Shown: positions 40,001 through 48,400, counted from the first letter of the stretch. The stretch is 64,000 nucleotides of DNA from Fulvimarina pelagi HTCC2506 (GCF_000153705.1 NZ_DS022272.1:2155957-2219956); one strand, 5' to 3'. The notes: a model not told the origin generated them from the letters alone. Program-made: numbers and translations.

Positions 40001-40283
40001 GGTCGACCTCGATCCCCAGCCGGCGAAAGCGCTGTGCCATCTCGTCCGCGCCGCGGGACGCTCCGAAGCGATCGACCGCGCGTCGGAGCGTATCGACGTC
40101 GCGTCTGGTCGTTTCGGTGGTGCGGGACACCTCGCGCAGATCCCGGCCGAGCTTGTCCGCACCCCGGTTCGCGCCGAAGCGATCGGCCGCCTTCTCGATC
40201 TCCTGCAGGTCGCGCTTGATCCGCCGACCGTCGTCGTCGCGATAGTCGATCCCGAAGCGCATCGAGACATCGAAATCAGCCAC
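37035..40283 (-). CDS. Tail tape measure protein with C-terminal cell-wall hydrolase modules
   Basis: A 1082-residue tape measure protein. The N-terminal 120 residues are charged coiled coil with a repeated RFGANRGADKLGRDLREV / RFGASRGADEMAQRF unit; residues 130-330 hold the hydrophobic TP901-type core. After a Gly-rich linker, residues about 685-830 look like a phage tail lysozyme domain (ALLGHMEQESGFDPNAWN, GGLLQWRGNR). Residues about 860-960 include GSRRHDDHGHGGRASD and ESLHWDYG, suggestive of a metal-dependent peptidase. Both would act on peptidoglycan during DNA entry. Confidence 0.88.
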   Translation of the reverse strand: MADFDVSMRFGIDYRDDDGRRIKRDLQEIEKAADRFGANRGADKLGRDLREVSRTTETTRRDVDTLRRAVDRFGASRGADEMAQRFRRLGIEVDRTDRDIDQLRASAERLGRVGGIGSLSRDIAMARTRFGGLNQELGILNTGAGNAFNALMAFAAPTAILAGLSQVEQKFRDVDAAAGRTAMTAERYGIGTRKELVETNKALGRDVGASQGSISDARQTFVAGGMTIAEQNTALPPTLRAAIGSGASAETIARAGRAYLGTMGGKAEELPAAYDIMAKGGKLGSFELEALAKNLPSLGSQYAAAGGTGLKGLSELVALAEIAAKGAGSEDEAANNLQNYLAKLFSPETVGNFKKRRVNLPREIEAGRQRGEHPALTVLDLATEVTGGDPFRMGELFGDQQVMAALRPLMQNRDLLTKYEREIRTESAGTVERDYEYYRTMPQGMEEARQADREASQLTIGEAVSPGRARASEAYTALMKDLAGSADKTMEEGPASGAWDLLRKFNPLFGGDFGLVGRYFLKGEGDGSGEEVGPDAAVREPAERDLLRRNRDDAEARLGVLREQLSEAEGESAEADALRRQVQGVEERLQEINKTLEEGFSSLKDETVSPISFGSDGFGGGRIINASLGGGGRGGSGAPYRSAYAGAPQMDGFAGMGSPGRGPSANDNARFGASSGALTNPGGAKGEIFDVLSADFSDPQAFALLGHMEQESGFDPNAWNAGEQAGGLLQWRGNRLANLQQFASSRGMDWRDRKVQAAFVAYEMQNDPYERRRSKRFREANTVEEASAALEDYVRFGDGSGGQRLANARRAAGEFGAGATAGAAAFGGVQLDYANQGATRNRPITDNLYQSIQEGIAAVYGPGYRGEIYSGGQAGRRRTGSRRHDDHGHGGRASDTYIYGPDGKRLEGDDLAPLAQWWLANRKGSVGLEMSGGGIHLDEITKDQLKSGESLHWDYGRLTRKQAEAVRQGLSGVQPDAAAKMDAAAAHGADRETFAKDGWPEDDAKRPAPKAKSSMPKPAAAEEASGGTVDARTGGNGQPVVTNHHYHGVDPQVMAAKAARRQRRDIAAAQARAMHDTEARVA

Positions 40284-40359
40284 GGCGGCGCTCCACTTTC
40301 TTGTCAGTCGCCCGCGTGGCCGCTACCGTCGAGCGTGTCGCCTGGAGGCATCCGACCCG

Positions 40360-40752
40360 ATGAGACCGATACTCGCTCTTCTCCTGACCTTCGCCGTCGC
40401 GTCTCCGGGCCTCGCGCAGGCGCTCTCGCCTCGTACCGTCCATACTGGCGAACTGATGATGGGGAACGTTCCCGAGGCGACGCAGGTCGAGGTTTACTGC
40501 CACGTCGCCGAGATGGATGAAGCTCGCGGGCGTTGCGCGGTTCCGAACGACTTCGGCGAATTCGGAAGCTACTGGATCGATCTCGACTTCAGCGAGATGG
40601 TCGACGGGCCCGCCGGCTTCGTGGACTATGCCCGGGACAACTGCAGCGGCGCGGCGATCCGGCGCGAATGCCGGTTCCGGATGATCGGTCTCTACGAAGA
40701 GCGGCAGGCCGACGAGTGGATCGTGCTGAGCGAATTCGAACGTTACGAGTGA
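40360..40752 (+). CDS. Exported protein encoded opposite the tail operon (moron candidate)
   Basis: A 130-residue protein with a textbook signal peptide (MRPILALLLTFAVASPGLAQA) and a small mature domain containing four cysteines (VEVYCHVAE, GRCAVPND, DNCSGAA, RRECRFRM), suggesting two disulfides. It is the only plus-strand gene between tape measure and chaperone E' on the minus strand. A gene opposite to the late operon can be expressed in the lysogen. Family not recognised; the frame on the other strand is rejected because it has no homology. Confidence 0.72.
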   Translation: MRPILALLLTFAVASPGLAQALSPRTVHTGELMMGNVPEATQVEVYCHVAEMDEARGRCAVPNDFGEFGSYWIDLDFSEMVDGPAGFVDYARDNCSGAAIRRECRFRMIGLYEERQADEWIVLSEFERYE

Positions 40753-40768
40753 AACGGCCATAAACGCC

Positions 40769-40951
40769 TCAACCATGGTCTTCGGCCGCGATCAGCTCCG
40801 CCTCGGCAGACCAGACGAGAATCTCGTGCCAAGGCCTGGCGAGCCAGTAGGGCACCGGTGTCGCGGAAACCCGCGCGAGCTTCAGGACGAGCCGTCGGCA
40901 GGCTCGCGGGTCGACCCGGAGCCGCCGGCCTTCATGAAGCGGGGCAAAAAA
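40769..40951 (-). CDS. Tail chaperone E' frameshift extension
   Basis: The -1 frame downstream of the slippery T TTT TTG (40951-40945) encodes about 58 residues ending VSATPVPYWLARPWHEI then LVWSAEAELIAAEDHG, the pattern of P2 E'-type chaperone tails. A -1 slip fuses it to gpE, giving about 217 residues. The frame has no well-placed start of its own; the only in-frame ATG upstream lies deep in E. Confidence 0.85.
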   Translation of the reverse strand, partial: FFAPLHEGRRLRVDPRACRRLVLKLARVSATPVPYWLARPWHEILVWSAEAELIAAEDHG

Positions 40952-41421
40952 CCGTAGCCGATCTCCGCCAGCCGATCGCCGTCGCGGCCGGGAAGCGCCC
41001 GGCACACCGCGGCGGGCATGCCGCTCATCACAGCGTAAAAATCGTAAGGGTCGGCTGCATCCCGCTCGAAAAGAACGTCGGCGACCTCCTGGCCCGACAA
41101 CGGCCGCACGAAGACTTCGCGGATCTCACGAAAGGGATGCCCAGAATCGTCCGAATGGCGCAGCCGGAACGGATGGTCGAGGGCGAACCCCTTGCCCGGA
41201 CGTCCGTTGAGGAAGTCGAGCTCGGCGACCTCCTTCTTCGCTCGCGCGGCAGGTTTCTTTGCCTTGGCCGCAGGTTCGACTTCAGGCGCTTCGTCCCAGT
41301 CGCTGCGCATCTCCTCGGGCGGAAGGGGGATCTCCTCAATCCCGACCTTGCGCGCCTCGCCCGCAAGTTCGGCCGCCCCGTCAGGGCCGGTCTTGCGCTC
41401 TTCGTTCGTCACGTCCGACAT
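40882..41421 (-). CDS. Tail assembly chaperone E (P2 gpE-like)
   Basis: A 179-residue chaperone that binds the tape measure. The first 65 residues are an acidic/lysine-alanine-rich extension; the E core starts at VAELDFLNGRPGKGF and continues VFVRPLSGQEVADVLF and LPGRDGDRLAEIGYGFL. The T TTT TTG heptamer encoding GFL lies at 40951-40945, about 20 codons before the zero-frame stop, as in P2. Confidence 0.88.
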   Translation of the reverse strand: MSDVTNEERKTGPDGAAELAGEARKVGIEEIPLPPEEMRSDWDEAPEVEPAAKAKKPAARAKKEVAELDFLNGRPGKGFALDHPFRLRHSDDSGHPFREIREVFVRPLSGQEVADVLFERDAADPYDFYAVMSGMPAAVCRALPGRDGDRLAEIGYGFLPRFMKAGGSGSTREPADGSS

Positions 41422-41458
41422 GCTCGTCCCCCGGCGCCCGAAGCGCCCTCTTCAGTGC

Positions 41459-41503
41459 GCATTTTCGCGAGCGCGAAAGTCGTGCGACTTTCGCTGAAAA
41501 TGC
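41459..41503 (-). terminator. Long two-tier hairpin after tail tube gene
   Basis: Inner arms GCGAAAGTCG and CGACTTTCGC with a 2-base loop, and outer arms GCATTTTC and GAAAATGC, form a strong hairpin starting 2 bp after the tube gene stop and 38 bp before the E start. It may stabilise the abundant sheath/tube message or attenuate transcription into E. Confidence 0.65.
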
Positions 41504-41505
41504 CC

Positions 41506-42006
41506 TCAAGCCGCGATCAGGCGGTTGCCCTCGCTCGAATAGTCGATCCCGTCGATCACCAGCGTCTGGTTTTCGACCGAGAACTTGTGGATCGTCTCGC
41601 CGTCGAAGATGTCGTGGTAGAACCAGACACCACCGCCTCCGTAGCGGGTCGCGTCCGCCCGCTTGCCGATTACGCGCGGATGGCGCACATCCATGATCAG
41701 CGCCTTGATGATGACGACGCGGCCCTTGTTCTGGCCCTTGGTGATGTCGCGCAGGCGCTCGTAATAGGTGAACGTCGTCCAGTCGCCGGCTTCGCGGCCG
41801 AAGCGGCTTTGGAGGTCGCGGTGCGAACCGTAGACGCCGAACTCGAAGGTCGGCGGTTCGATATCAGTCGGGAGCTCGAAGCCGAACCAGCCGAAGGCCA
41901 TCCGCTCGCGTGCCATTCTGAGATCCGGCAGAGCAACGGCTTCGAGCCGTTTCTTGCAGTTGATCTCGCCGACATACCAGTTCGCGCCGTGAATGATGGA
42001 GTCCAT
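41506..42006 (-). CDS. Major tail tube protein (P2 FII-like)
   Basis: A 166-residue contractile-tail tube subunit. MDSIIHGANWYVGEINCKKRLEAVALPDL is the classic FII opening (shown here in part: HGANWYVGE, KRLEAVALPDL), and ITKGQNKGRVVIIKALIMD-type sequence follows with a C-terminal VENQTLVIDGIDY. It follows the sheath gene after a 44-bp gap with a small hairpin. Confidence 0.94.
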   Translation of the reverse strand: MDSIIHGANWYVGEINCKKRLEAVALPDLRMARERMAFGWFGFELPTDIEPPTFEFGVYGSHRDLQSRFGREAGDWTTFTYYERLRDITKGQNKGRVVIIKALIMDVRHPRVIGKRADATRYGGGGVWFYHDIFDGETIHKFSVENQTLVIDGIDYSSEGNRLIAA

Positions 42007-42042
42007 AAGAACCTCTCAAATGCCGTTCGAGCGGCGTTCGAA

Positions 42043-42059
42043 GCCGCTTCTCAAGCGGC
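42043..42059 (-). other. Hairpin at sheath gene stop
   Basis: GCCGCTT-N3-AAGCGGC overlaps the sheath stop codon (42051-42053). Like the hairpin after the tube gene it may protect the message or modulate the sheath:tube ratio; there is no T tract. Confidence 0.4.
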
Positions 42060-43304
42060 GACGTATTGGATGTTCGGGTTGCCGAGCCGTTCCAGGGCGG
42101 CGCGGATATTGTCCGACAGGATGTCGAAGGCTTCCGGCTGCGGCTCGGTGTAGATACCGAGATCGGTGAGGTCCGGCGTCTCCTCGAAGCGCAGCTTCAC
42201 CCGCATTCCGCCCTTCCGGAGGAGATTGTTCGGGTTGAGCGAGCGGTCCCAGATGACCTGGCTGCCCTCGATGATCGCGCCGACCGCCTGACGCTCCTCC
42301 AGCGCCTCGTTTGCGGCCTGGAAGATCTGCGTGACCGCATGCGGCCCGATGTCCTCGGACAGGTAGAGACGCAGCGGACGCAGCATCGCCTTCTCGATCG
42401 CCCGACGGGTGCGGATGCGCTTGATCGAGCGGTAGCCGACCGTGGTCGGATCGGTCGCCGTCGTGAAGGGCGCCCAGAAGACGCGGCCCTCGATCACCGT
42501 GCCGACGCCGCGCTGCACGAGATAGTTGGCGTCGTGGCTGGTGTCGCCGTCACGGTAGGACACTGACTGCGAGAGATTGGTGAGCCCCTTGAGCGGCCGG
42601 TTCCAGGCCGCCTTGTAGGGATTGCCGACCTCCTTGTCGCGCCTGACGATCGCGGCGGCGACCGAAGGCGAGAGCGGCCTTGTCACCGTCTGGCCGTCGA
42701 GGAAGTAGCGGCCGTGCGGATACATGCCGATGACGTTGTAGAAGGTCGCCCAGTCGTCCGCCCATTCGGCCGCCGCATCGCGGCTCGTGTCCGGGGTGTC
42801 TCCAACCACCATGCAGTCGATGATCCGGTCTGAGATCGCGCTCAGGGCGGCGACGACCGGATTGGCGCCGGCGTCGATCCGCTGCGACATGAAGCCCGGT
42901 GCCTGGACGAGACCGGGTTCGAGATCGAACTCCGCCTTGCCTTCGAGCAGCGCCCAGGCGCCCGTCTTCGCGTTCGGATCACCGGCGATGAGGCCAATCT
43001 GGGTGTTGAGGATCTCGGAATGAGCGGCGCGCACGAAGAGGACGTCGGTGATGATCCCTTCGAGCGCATATTGCCGGATGGTGTCGTAGGCCATGCCGGG
43101 CCCGAGCTTGGCGAGGGTCTCCGGATCGTCCGTCGAGATCACCCGCGGCTCGTCGACCGGGAATGCCGCTTCGTCCTCGGCCGCGATGTTCGGCAGTGGC
43201 AGGCAGAGGCCGATGACGGTGGAATCGCGCGTGTCGATCGCGGCGACCGTGTCGCGCAGATTGGAAAAGACGCGGGTGCCGACATTGTCGGTGGTGGCGG
43301 CCAT
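42051..43304 (-). CDS. Tail sheath protein (P2 FI-like)
   Basis: A 417-residue contractile sheath subunit. DSTVIGLCLPLPNIAAEDEAAFPV at the N-terminus, DVLFVRAAHSEILNTQ, FYNVIGMYPHGRYF and a C-terminal RLRFEETPDLTDLGIYTEPQ-type domain match P2/Mu sheaths. The ATG at 43304 has GGAG 7 bp upstream, and a GC hairpin and the 18-bp palindrome lie further upstream. Confidence 0.94.
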   Translation of the reverse strand: MAATTDNVGTRVFSNLRDTVAAIDTRDSTVIGLCLPLPNIAAEDEAAFPVDEPRVISTDDPETLAKLGPGMAYDTIRQYALEGIITDVLFVRAAHSEILNTQIGLIAGDPNAKTGAWALLEGKAEFDLEPGLVQAPGFMSQRIDAGANPVVAALSAISDRIIDCMVVGDTPDTSRDAAAEWADDWATFYNVIGMYPHGRYFLDGQTVTRPLSPSVAAAIVRRDKEVGNPYKAAWNRPLKGLTNLSQSVSYRDGDTSHDANYLVQRGVGTVIEGRVFWAPFTTATDPTTVGYRSIKRIRTRRAIEKAMLRPLRLYLSEDIGPHAVTQIFQAANEALEERQAVGAIIEGSQVIWDRSLNPNNLLRKGGMRVKLRFEETPDLTDLGIYTEPQPEAFDILSDNIRAALERLGNPNIQYVAA

Positions 43305-43401
43305 GGAACGCTCCGGATGCAAGAGGCGGCACGAGCCTGAAGGCTCGAGCGGGGACCTCAGGAGAAATCTCCGGCGACGCTAGACCGCGTGATGGCGGGC
43401 G

Positions 43402-43427
43402 GTCATGCTGACAGCTGTCAGCACCAT
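43402..43427. promoter_or_regulatory. 26-bp palindromic element, copy 1 (upstream of sheath)
   Basis: It contains the perfect palindrome TGCTGACAGCTGTCAGCA at 43406-43423 and four identical flanking bases on each side compared with copy 2 at 57442-57467. It lies about 100 bp upstream of the sheath ATG, between the small membrane protein gene and sheath. Downstream of both copies a CTAG(G)CGTC string follows on the minus strand, a possible -10 region. Likely binding site for a dimeric phage regulator (inference). Confidence 0.6.
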
Positions 43428-43446
43428 CGAAAGGGTCAGAGGGCAG

Positions 43447-43575
43447 TCATCCGAACATGGACGCGACGATGAAGACCGTGACGATCAGGCCGATCACGAC
43501 GGCGACGATCAACATGACCTCGCCCCAGCCCGGCTTCGGTCGGCTGCGGTTCGGGTTGTTGTCGTAACCGGACAT
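43447..43575 (-). CDS. 42-residue single-pass membrane protein (holin-like)
   Basis: A short gene with a polar N-terminus (MSGYDNNPNRSRPKPGWGEV) and a single hydrophobic helix (VMLIVAVVIGLIVTVFIVA). It lies 30 bp downstream of the phospholipase-motif gene on the same strand, just before the palindromic element. Size and topology suit a small holin, antiholin or spanin-like lysis protein; no homology is claimed. Confidence 0.55.
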   Translation of the reverse strand: MSGYDNNPNRSRPKPGWGEVMLIVAVVIGLIVTVFIVASMFG

Positions 43576-43605
43576 CTGGCCCTCCGAATGCGTGACGCCG
43601 GGAAG

Positions 43606-43869
43606 CTACCGAAACGGCCGCGATTTATCGAGCCCCTTCCGTCGCCAGCGGAAGAAGATCCATCCGAACAGCGTCGTCCCGATCGCCATCAGAACGCCCC
43701 AGGCGCTTAAGCCCAGCGCGGCGACGCAGGCCCCGAGATCGACATTGGACGCAACGAAATCGACCAGCGAGCCACCGGCGTCGTAGGCCTCGTCGTGTGG
43801 CTTGCAGCACGCCTCGCCGATCTCGACGCCGAAGAGCCGGTCCGGCCAGAGGGTGCAATAATCGGTCAA
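43606..43869 (-). CDS. Small membrane protein with phospholipase A2-like motif
   Basis: An 87-residue protein starting at a TTG that overlaps the upstream stop (TTGA). Residues 21-29 read CCKPHDEAY, matching the CCxxHDxxY active-site signature of secreted phospholipase A2 (His25-Asp26 dyad), followed by DAGG; two further cysteines are at 5 and 48. Residues about 47-73 form one membrane helix, then a basic tail. It lies between tail fibre genes and sheath with a holin-like gene next to it, so a lysis or envelope role is plausible but unproven. Confidence 0.65.
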   Translation of the reverse strand: MTDYCTLWPDRLFGVEIGEACCKPHDEAYDAGGSLVDFVASNVDLGACVAALGLSAWGVLMAIGTTLFGWIFFRWRRKGLDKSRPFR

Positions 43870-44462
43870 GTTCCGGGACCATGAATATGGTCAGCCGTTG
43901 CCGAAATCTGCGCCAACACTCGCTCCAATGCGGTGTTCAAATCCGCCTCGGTCGCAATGTCGGAACTGCGAAGCCCTTCAGCGATACGGCGAAGTCTCGC
44001 GCAGTGACGTGAGACGACGCGATACTGGTTGGCGTAATCGATGACGCTCCCCGCATATTCCTCGATCGTTGTCTGGGCGCCAGTGTAGGCAACCTTATCC
44101 GCGTGCATGCCGGGAAGTATGGCGCGGTCAAGGTCGAGGGCAGCGACACCTTCAGCCAAGATCGCCAAAGCCTCCTTCTCCTGAGCATCCCAAGAGTCCC
44201 GCTCGCCTTCAGACCACTCCGATTTGATAGCGTCTGTGATCGCGTCGATCTTCCGGATTGCGAGACTGAAAGCAGCCTGACGCGCATCTACCATCGGATC
44301 GATAGCGTCGAGGATCACTTGGATATCGGCATACTCTCGCGCAGTAACCTCCGTCTCGTCGAGGTGCGTGACAACGAAGGAAAGCTCATCAATCATCTTT
44401 ACGATGATGTCGTCAGAGCCAAGAACCGATCGTGCCGCGTTGATGATATCGAGAGTTTTCAT
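43866..44462 (-). CDS. Phage protein downstream of tail fibre (possible fibre chaperone)
   Basis: A 198-residue mostly helical acidic protein (MKTLDIINAARSVLGSDDI) starting at an ATG that overlaps the fibre gene stop by 1 bp. GC content is visibly lower than in neighbouring structural genes. The position right after a tail fibre gene is where fibre assembly proteins are usually found, but no recognisable motif confirms this. Confidence 0.6.
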   Translation of the reverse strand: MKTLDIINAARSVLGSDDIIVKMIDELSFVVTHLDETEVTAREYADIQVILDAIDPMVDARQAAFSLAIRKIDAITDAIKSEWSEGERDSWDAQEKEALAILAEGVAALDLDRAILPGMHADKVAYTGAQTTIEEYAGSVIDYANQYRVVSRHCARLRRIAEGLRSSDIATEADLNTALERVLAQISATADHIHGPGT

Positions 44463-45397
44463 CAGGCGCCCCGAAGGTCCTTGTAGACACGGTAGATCGC
44501 AGAGGCGCCGTTCACCGACGCCACGTTCCCTGAGTAAGTTGCGTAGAAATACGGGCGGAGATACCACCTGGTCGGTTCGCTTGGCCGCTTATAAGAAGCG
44601 TCCAGAAACGCCGACAGGTAGGCTATTCCGCGGAGCGCCTGGTCCGTAGATGAGCCGGGGTTCGAGTGGAGGACTGTGCTGTGCATACCGTTCACAGGTA
44701 TGACGTAGTCTGTTCCGTCGAATACTTTGAGAACGATCGCTGATCCGCCATCGTCTCTGATGGCGCCGTTTACGTCAACGTACAGGTTGCAGCTGAACGT
44801 GACCTCCAAGAAGTCACCCTCTTCGCTGTCTATGTAGAACGGCTCAGTAGCATGAGCGGCATAGGCCGTATTCGTCGAGGTCGAGTTGCCGTTCAAGGCA
44901 ACCCTCCCGGCGTCTATGACTTTCAAACCGTCGAGATCGAGGTTCGCGCGGGCGACAGCTTTGTCAGAAACGTCGTTGAGGTTTTGGCTCTTCGACATTT
45001 TTGCGTTGTGCAGCTTATTCAGCGTGTCGAAACTCGCGGGAACGCCGTCACGGATCGCCGAGGCGATTCTGTGCGGATCGTTCGTATCGGCAAGGTGTGC
45101 TGCCAGCGCGGAAGCCGCAGCCTTGTCGCCGATCGCCGTAAAGAGCGACGCGATCACGTCGTCCTGGTCGGCAAGCTTGTCCGCCACTTCGATGAGCGTG
45201 TCGTAGGCCGCCGGAGCGCCGGCCTTGAGTTCCGCGATCGCCGTATCGACGGCCGTCGCAATCCGCGTGCCGACCGTCCCTTCCCGTTGCGATAGAAGGA
45301 TGAGCGCATCGCGAATGCGTCCCACATCGACCGACCGCGGGCTGTTGTCCGGATGCGGAAGCGGAACGCCTTCCGGCGTCTGGTCGAGGACCGGCAT
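44462..45397 (-). CDS. Tail fibre protein
   Basis: A 311-residue fibre. The N-terminal 130 residues are helical repeats typical of phage fibres (AYDTLIEVADKLADQDDVI, DTNDPHRIASAIRDGVPASFDTLN) and attach to the baseplate; the C-terminal 150 residues are beta-rich and should bind the host surface. GC is lower in the C-terminal part than upstream, as expected for exchanged receptor-binding tips. It follows the DUF4815 gene by 3 bp. Confidence 0.83.
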   Translation of the reverse strand: MPVLDQTPEGVPLPHPDNSPRSVDVGRIRDALILLSQREGTVGTRIATAVDTAIAELKAGAPAAYDTLIEVADKLADQDDVIASLFTAIGDKAAASALAAHLADTNDPHRIASAIRDGVPASFDTLNKLHNAKMSKSQNLNDVSDKAVARANLDLDGLKVIDAGRVALNGNSTSTNTAYAAHATEPFYIDSEEGDFLEVTFSCNLYVDVNGAIRDDGGSAIVLKVFDGTDYVIPVNGMHSTVLHSNPGSSTDQALRGIAYLSAFLDASYKRPSEPTRWYLRPYFYATYSGNVASVNGASAIYRVYKDLRGA

Positions 45398-45400
45398 CGA

Positions 45401-48400
45401 TCAGACCTCCGTCGCACGAAGTCGCAGCGCCCGCGCGCTCGGCCGCGCCGCCGGCGTGCCGGTCAGCCGGATTTGGACACGGGTCTCGGTGTCGCTGACG
45501 GCGCCTTCAAGGTACTCACGCTCGATCCAGCCGTCGCCGAGATCGGTCGAGTTGACCGCAGCTTGGGTGTCCCAGGCACCGTCGCCGCCGATATCGAGCG
45601 CGATCGACGATCCGCCCGGCGCGTTGGCTTCGAGCACCGTACGGACCTTCAGATTGCCGTAGGTCTGGTCGAGACTGGTCGCCTCCGAAACGTAGTTCGC
45701 CACTGTCTCCAGCGTCCCCCAGAGGATCTGGCAGGTCGGATAGACGATCGGCGACATCGTCGCCGTTCCGGTCAGCACCATCCGGATCGTCACTGACTCC
45801 GAGACGTATTCCGGCAGCGAGAGGCGCTCGTTCGGATCGAAGCTGATCACCTCGCCGCTGGCGCGGACGAGTTCGAGGGTCACGCGCGTTTCCGGCGTAG
45901 GCTCGTCGACGACGAGAAGGACGAGGATGTCGGAGACGTCCTCGACATTGAAGGTCCCGATGATGACCGTTCGCGTCGTCGACGTGAACCGCCAGGCGCG
46001 AAGTCGGAAGGTCAGGTCGGCTGCAGGTTTCGCAACCCAGGTCGACTCGTTCGAGGCCTCGAACATCACGCCGCCATAGGGATTGGAGCGGACCCATTCC
46101 TGGCGACGCTTGTCGTAGCCGCGAACGCCGTCCTCGTTCTGAGACCCCAGTTCGGCGTAGGCGACCGCATGATCGGCATCGTCGGTCAGAAGTGCGATGG
46201 CGCGCTCCTCGCCGGCGAGCTGCGGGATCGGCAGCGCGAAGTCGATCGCCGTCCAGTTCGCCTCCTGGACGAGGTTCGGATTGGAGAGCGCAAAGGCGTT
46301 CCCCTCGATAGCGCCCTCGGCCAGCGTCTCGTTGACAGGGTAGCCGTCCCGCATCGGTCTGAGATCGCAGATGACGCGATTGTCCGGGTCGCCTCGGTCC
46401 GTGAACTCGAACGACGCGCCGGCGAGGATCCGGTCCTCAGCGAGCTTGAAGCTCTGCGCCACGGGGTCGGTGTAGTAGAGCTCACGCGTGATCGACCGGG
46501 TTTGACGCACGACGATCGAGGTGATCTGGCCGGAGCCTTCGAACCTGGCCGTCGCATCCAGCCCGGCATTGCCGACGAAGCGCACCGCCTTCCGGCCGGT
46601 CCGGACATTGGCCGGGATGGTGAAGGTGCCGGTGATCGTCCCGCTCGCATCTGCGACGCCGCCGCCGGTGAACGGCACGGCGATGCGGTCGAACGTCACC
46701 TCAGTCAGCGTCTCACCGGGGGCCGCGAACTTGATCGTAAAGGTCACGGCGATCCGGCGAAGGAAGCGGGCAGCTTCGCTCGTGCGGTTGATCGAGTCGA
46801 TGCGGGTCGCGATCGTTGTCCCGCGATCGGTCACGCGGCGGATGCGGCCGGGCACGAAGTGACCTGTCCGCAGGATCTGCCTCGTGACCTCCGTTTCCGT
46901 CGACCGGGTGACGTCGTGCCAGCGGTCGACCGCGGGGCGAAGCGTGACCTGTCCAGGCAGCGGATCGAAGGCCTGATACTTGTTGATCGGCTGTTTCGCC
47001 GTCCGGTAGGGCTGTTCGACGATCGTCTCGATGACGCCCGCCAGCATGATCGCCGACGTTCCGATGTCGACTTCCTGAGACGTGACGGTGATCGGCAGCT
47101 GGACGGTACCGTCGACGATCGCCGCGTTCTGGACGATGCCCTCGTCGCGCTGCTGGTCGGAGATGAAGTCGTCGACGAAAGAGCCGCGGCGGCTCGCCGG
47201 ATCGCGGTCCTGCACGTCGAGCTTCAGCCTCAGCTGCGAGATGAGATCGGCATTGTCGACGACGAAGCGCAGCAGCGAGCGGACCTCGGCCTCGGTCATG
47301 CGGCGCTGTTCGTAGGGCGTGACGATAGCCGCGATGCCCCAGAGATGTTCGACGATGGCGAGCGGGGCGAGCGGTGCCGGAACCCGCGGCGGATAGGCCT
47401 GGTAGGCGCTCGACACGCCCTCGATCATCACCACGCCGCCGTCCCGGTCGATCGCGATCACGTCGCGCCGCTTCAGCTTCCATCGGTAGTTGATCGTGAC
47501 CGGCAGGCCGGTGACGGCACCGGAGACCTGGAGCGACGTGCGGCCGATCTCGTCCGGCGCGACGACGGAGGTGTAGCGATAGGTGACGGTGTAGCTGTCG
47601 CCGGGGTTCGGCTCGGCCCCGGGAAGCGACCAGTCTACCTTGTCGGCCGTCAGCTTGTAGTCCGTGCCCTTCACATAGGTCGTGCCGCCCCGCACCACGG
47701 ACTGGATGGAATAGACCGGGGTCGAGGTCATCGGGTCGGAGCCGCCGGCGAGCTGATGGGTCAGCGTCTCCGTCCGCTCCTTGACGACGGTCACCAGCTG
47801 GACGTCGGCGATCGGGCCGTGGCTGAGCGTGATGTCGGCCCCGTCCGCGACGAAGTTGTGGATCTCGCCGACGACGGATTTGAGGACCGGGTTCTCGGCC
47901 TGCCGGTGCCGCGTGTCGACCGAACGCGTGATGCGCCGGCCCGCCGCCCGGAGGACGCCGGCGCTGATCAGGTAGACCTGCTCGCCGGTCGCGGCGTCAT
48001 AGCCGCCCGAAAGCGCGTCGAAGCCGTCGATGATGTGCGAGCCGTGCGTTTCCTCGACATGCCGCTCGACGGCCCGCTCGGCGAGATCGCCGAAGGGCGC
48101 GACGGGTTCGCTCGGCACGACGCCGTCGACGATCGTGAAGATCGGATAGAACGGATCGCCGTCCCGTGCCCAGACCGCATCGTAGCGTAGCCGGGCAGCA
48201 AGCTCCTTGCCGTGCGATTCCGTGTTCGGAACGATGCCCTTGAGGTCGACGTCCTCGACATCGGTGACAACCATCTCGCTCACCGCGATGCCGATCGCGA
48301 CCGTTCCCACCATCGGCACGCCGGTGAGCGTCGCAGCGGCGACCTGGTGCATGTAACCGCCGGCCCAGATGAGGGACTCGCCGAGGGTGACCGTGCCCGC

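Noticed and set aside
40276-40776. A 166-codon minus-strand frame opposite the exported protein gene
   Set aside because: It lacks any signal or domain, whereas the plus-strand frame has a textbook signal peptide and four spaced cysteines.
46169-48190. A 673-codon open frame on the plus strand
   Set aside because: Antisense to the DUF4815 protein; composition dominated by Arg, Asp, Gly with no recognisable domain.
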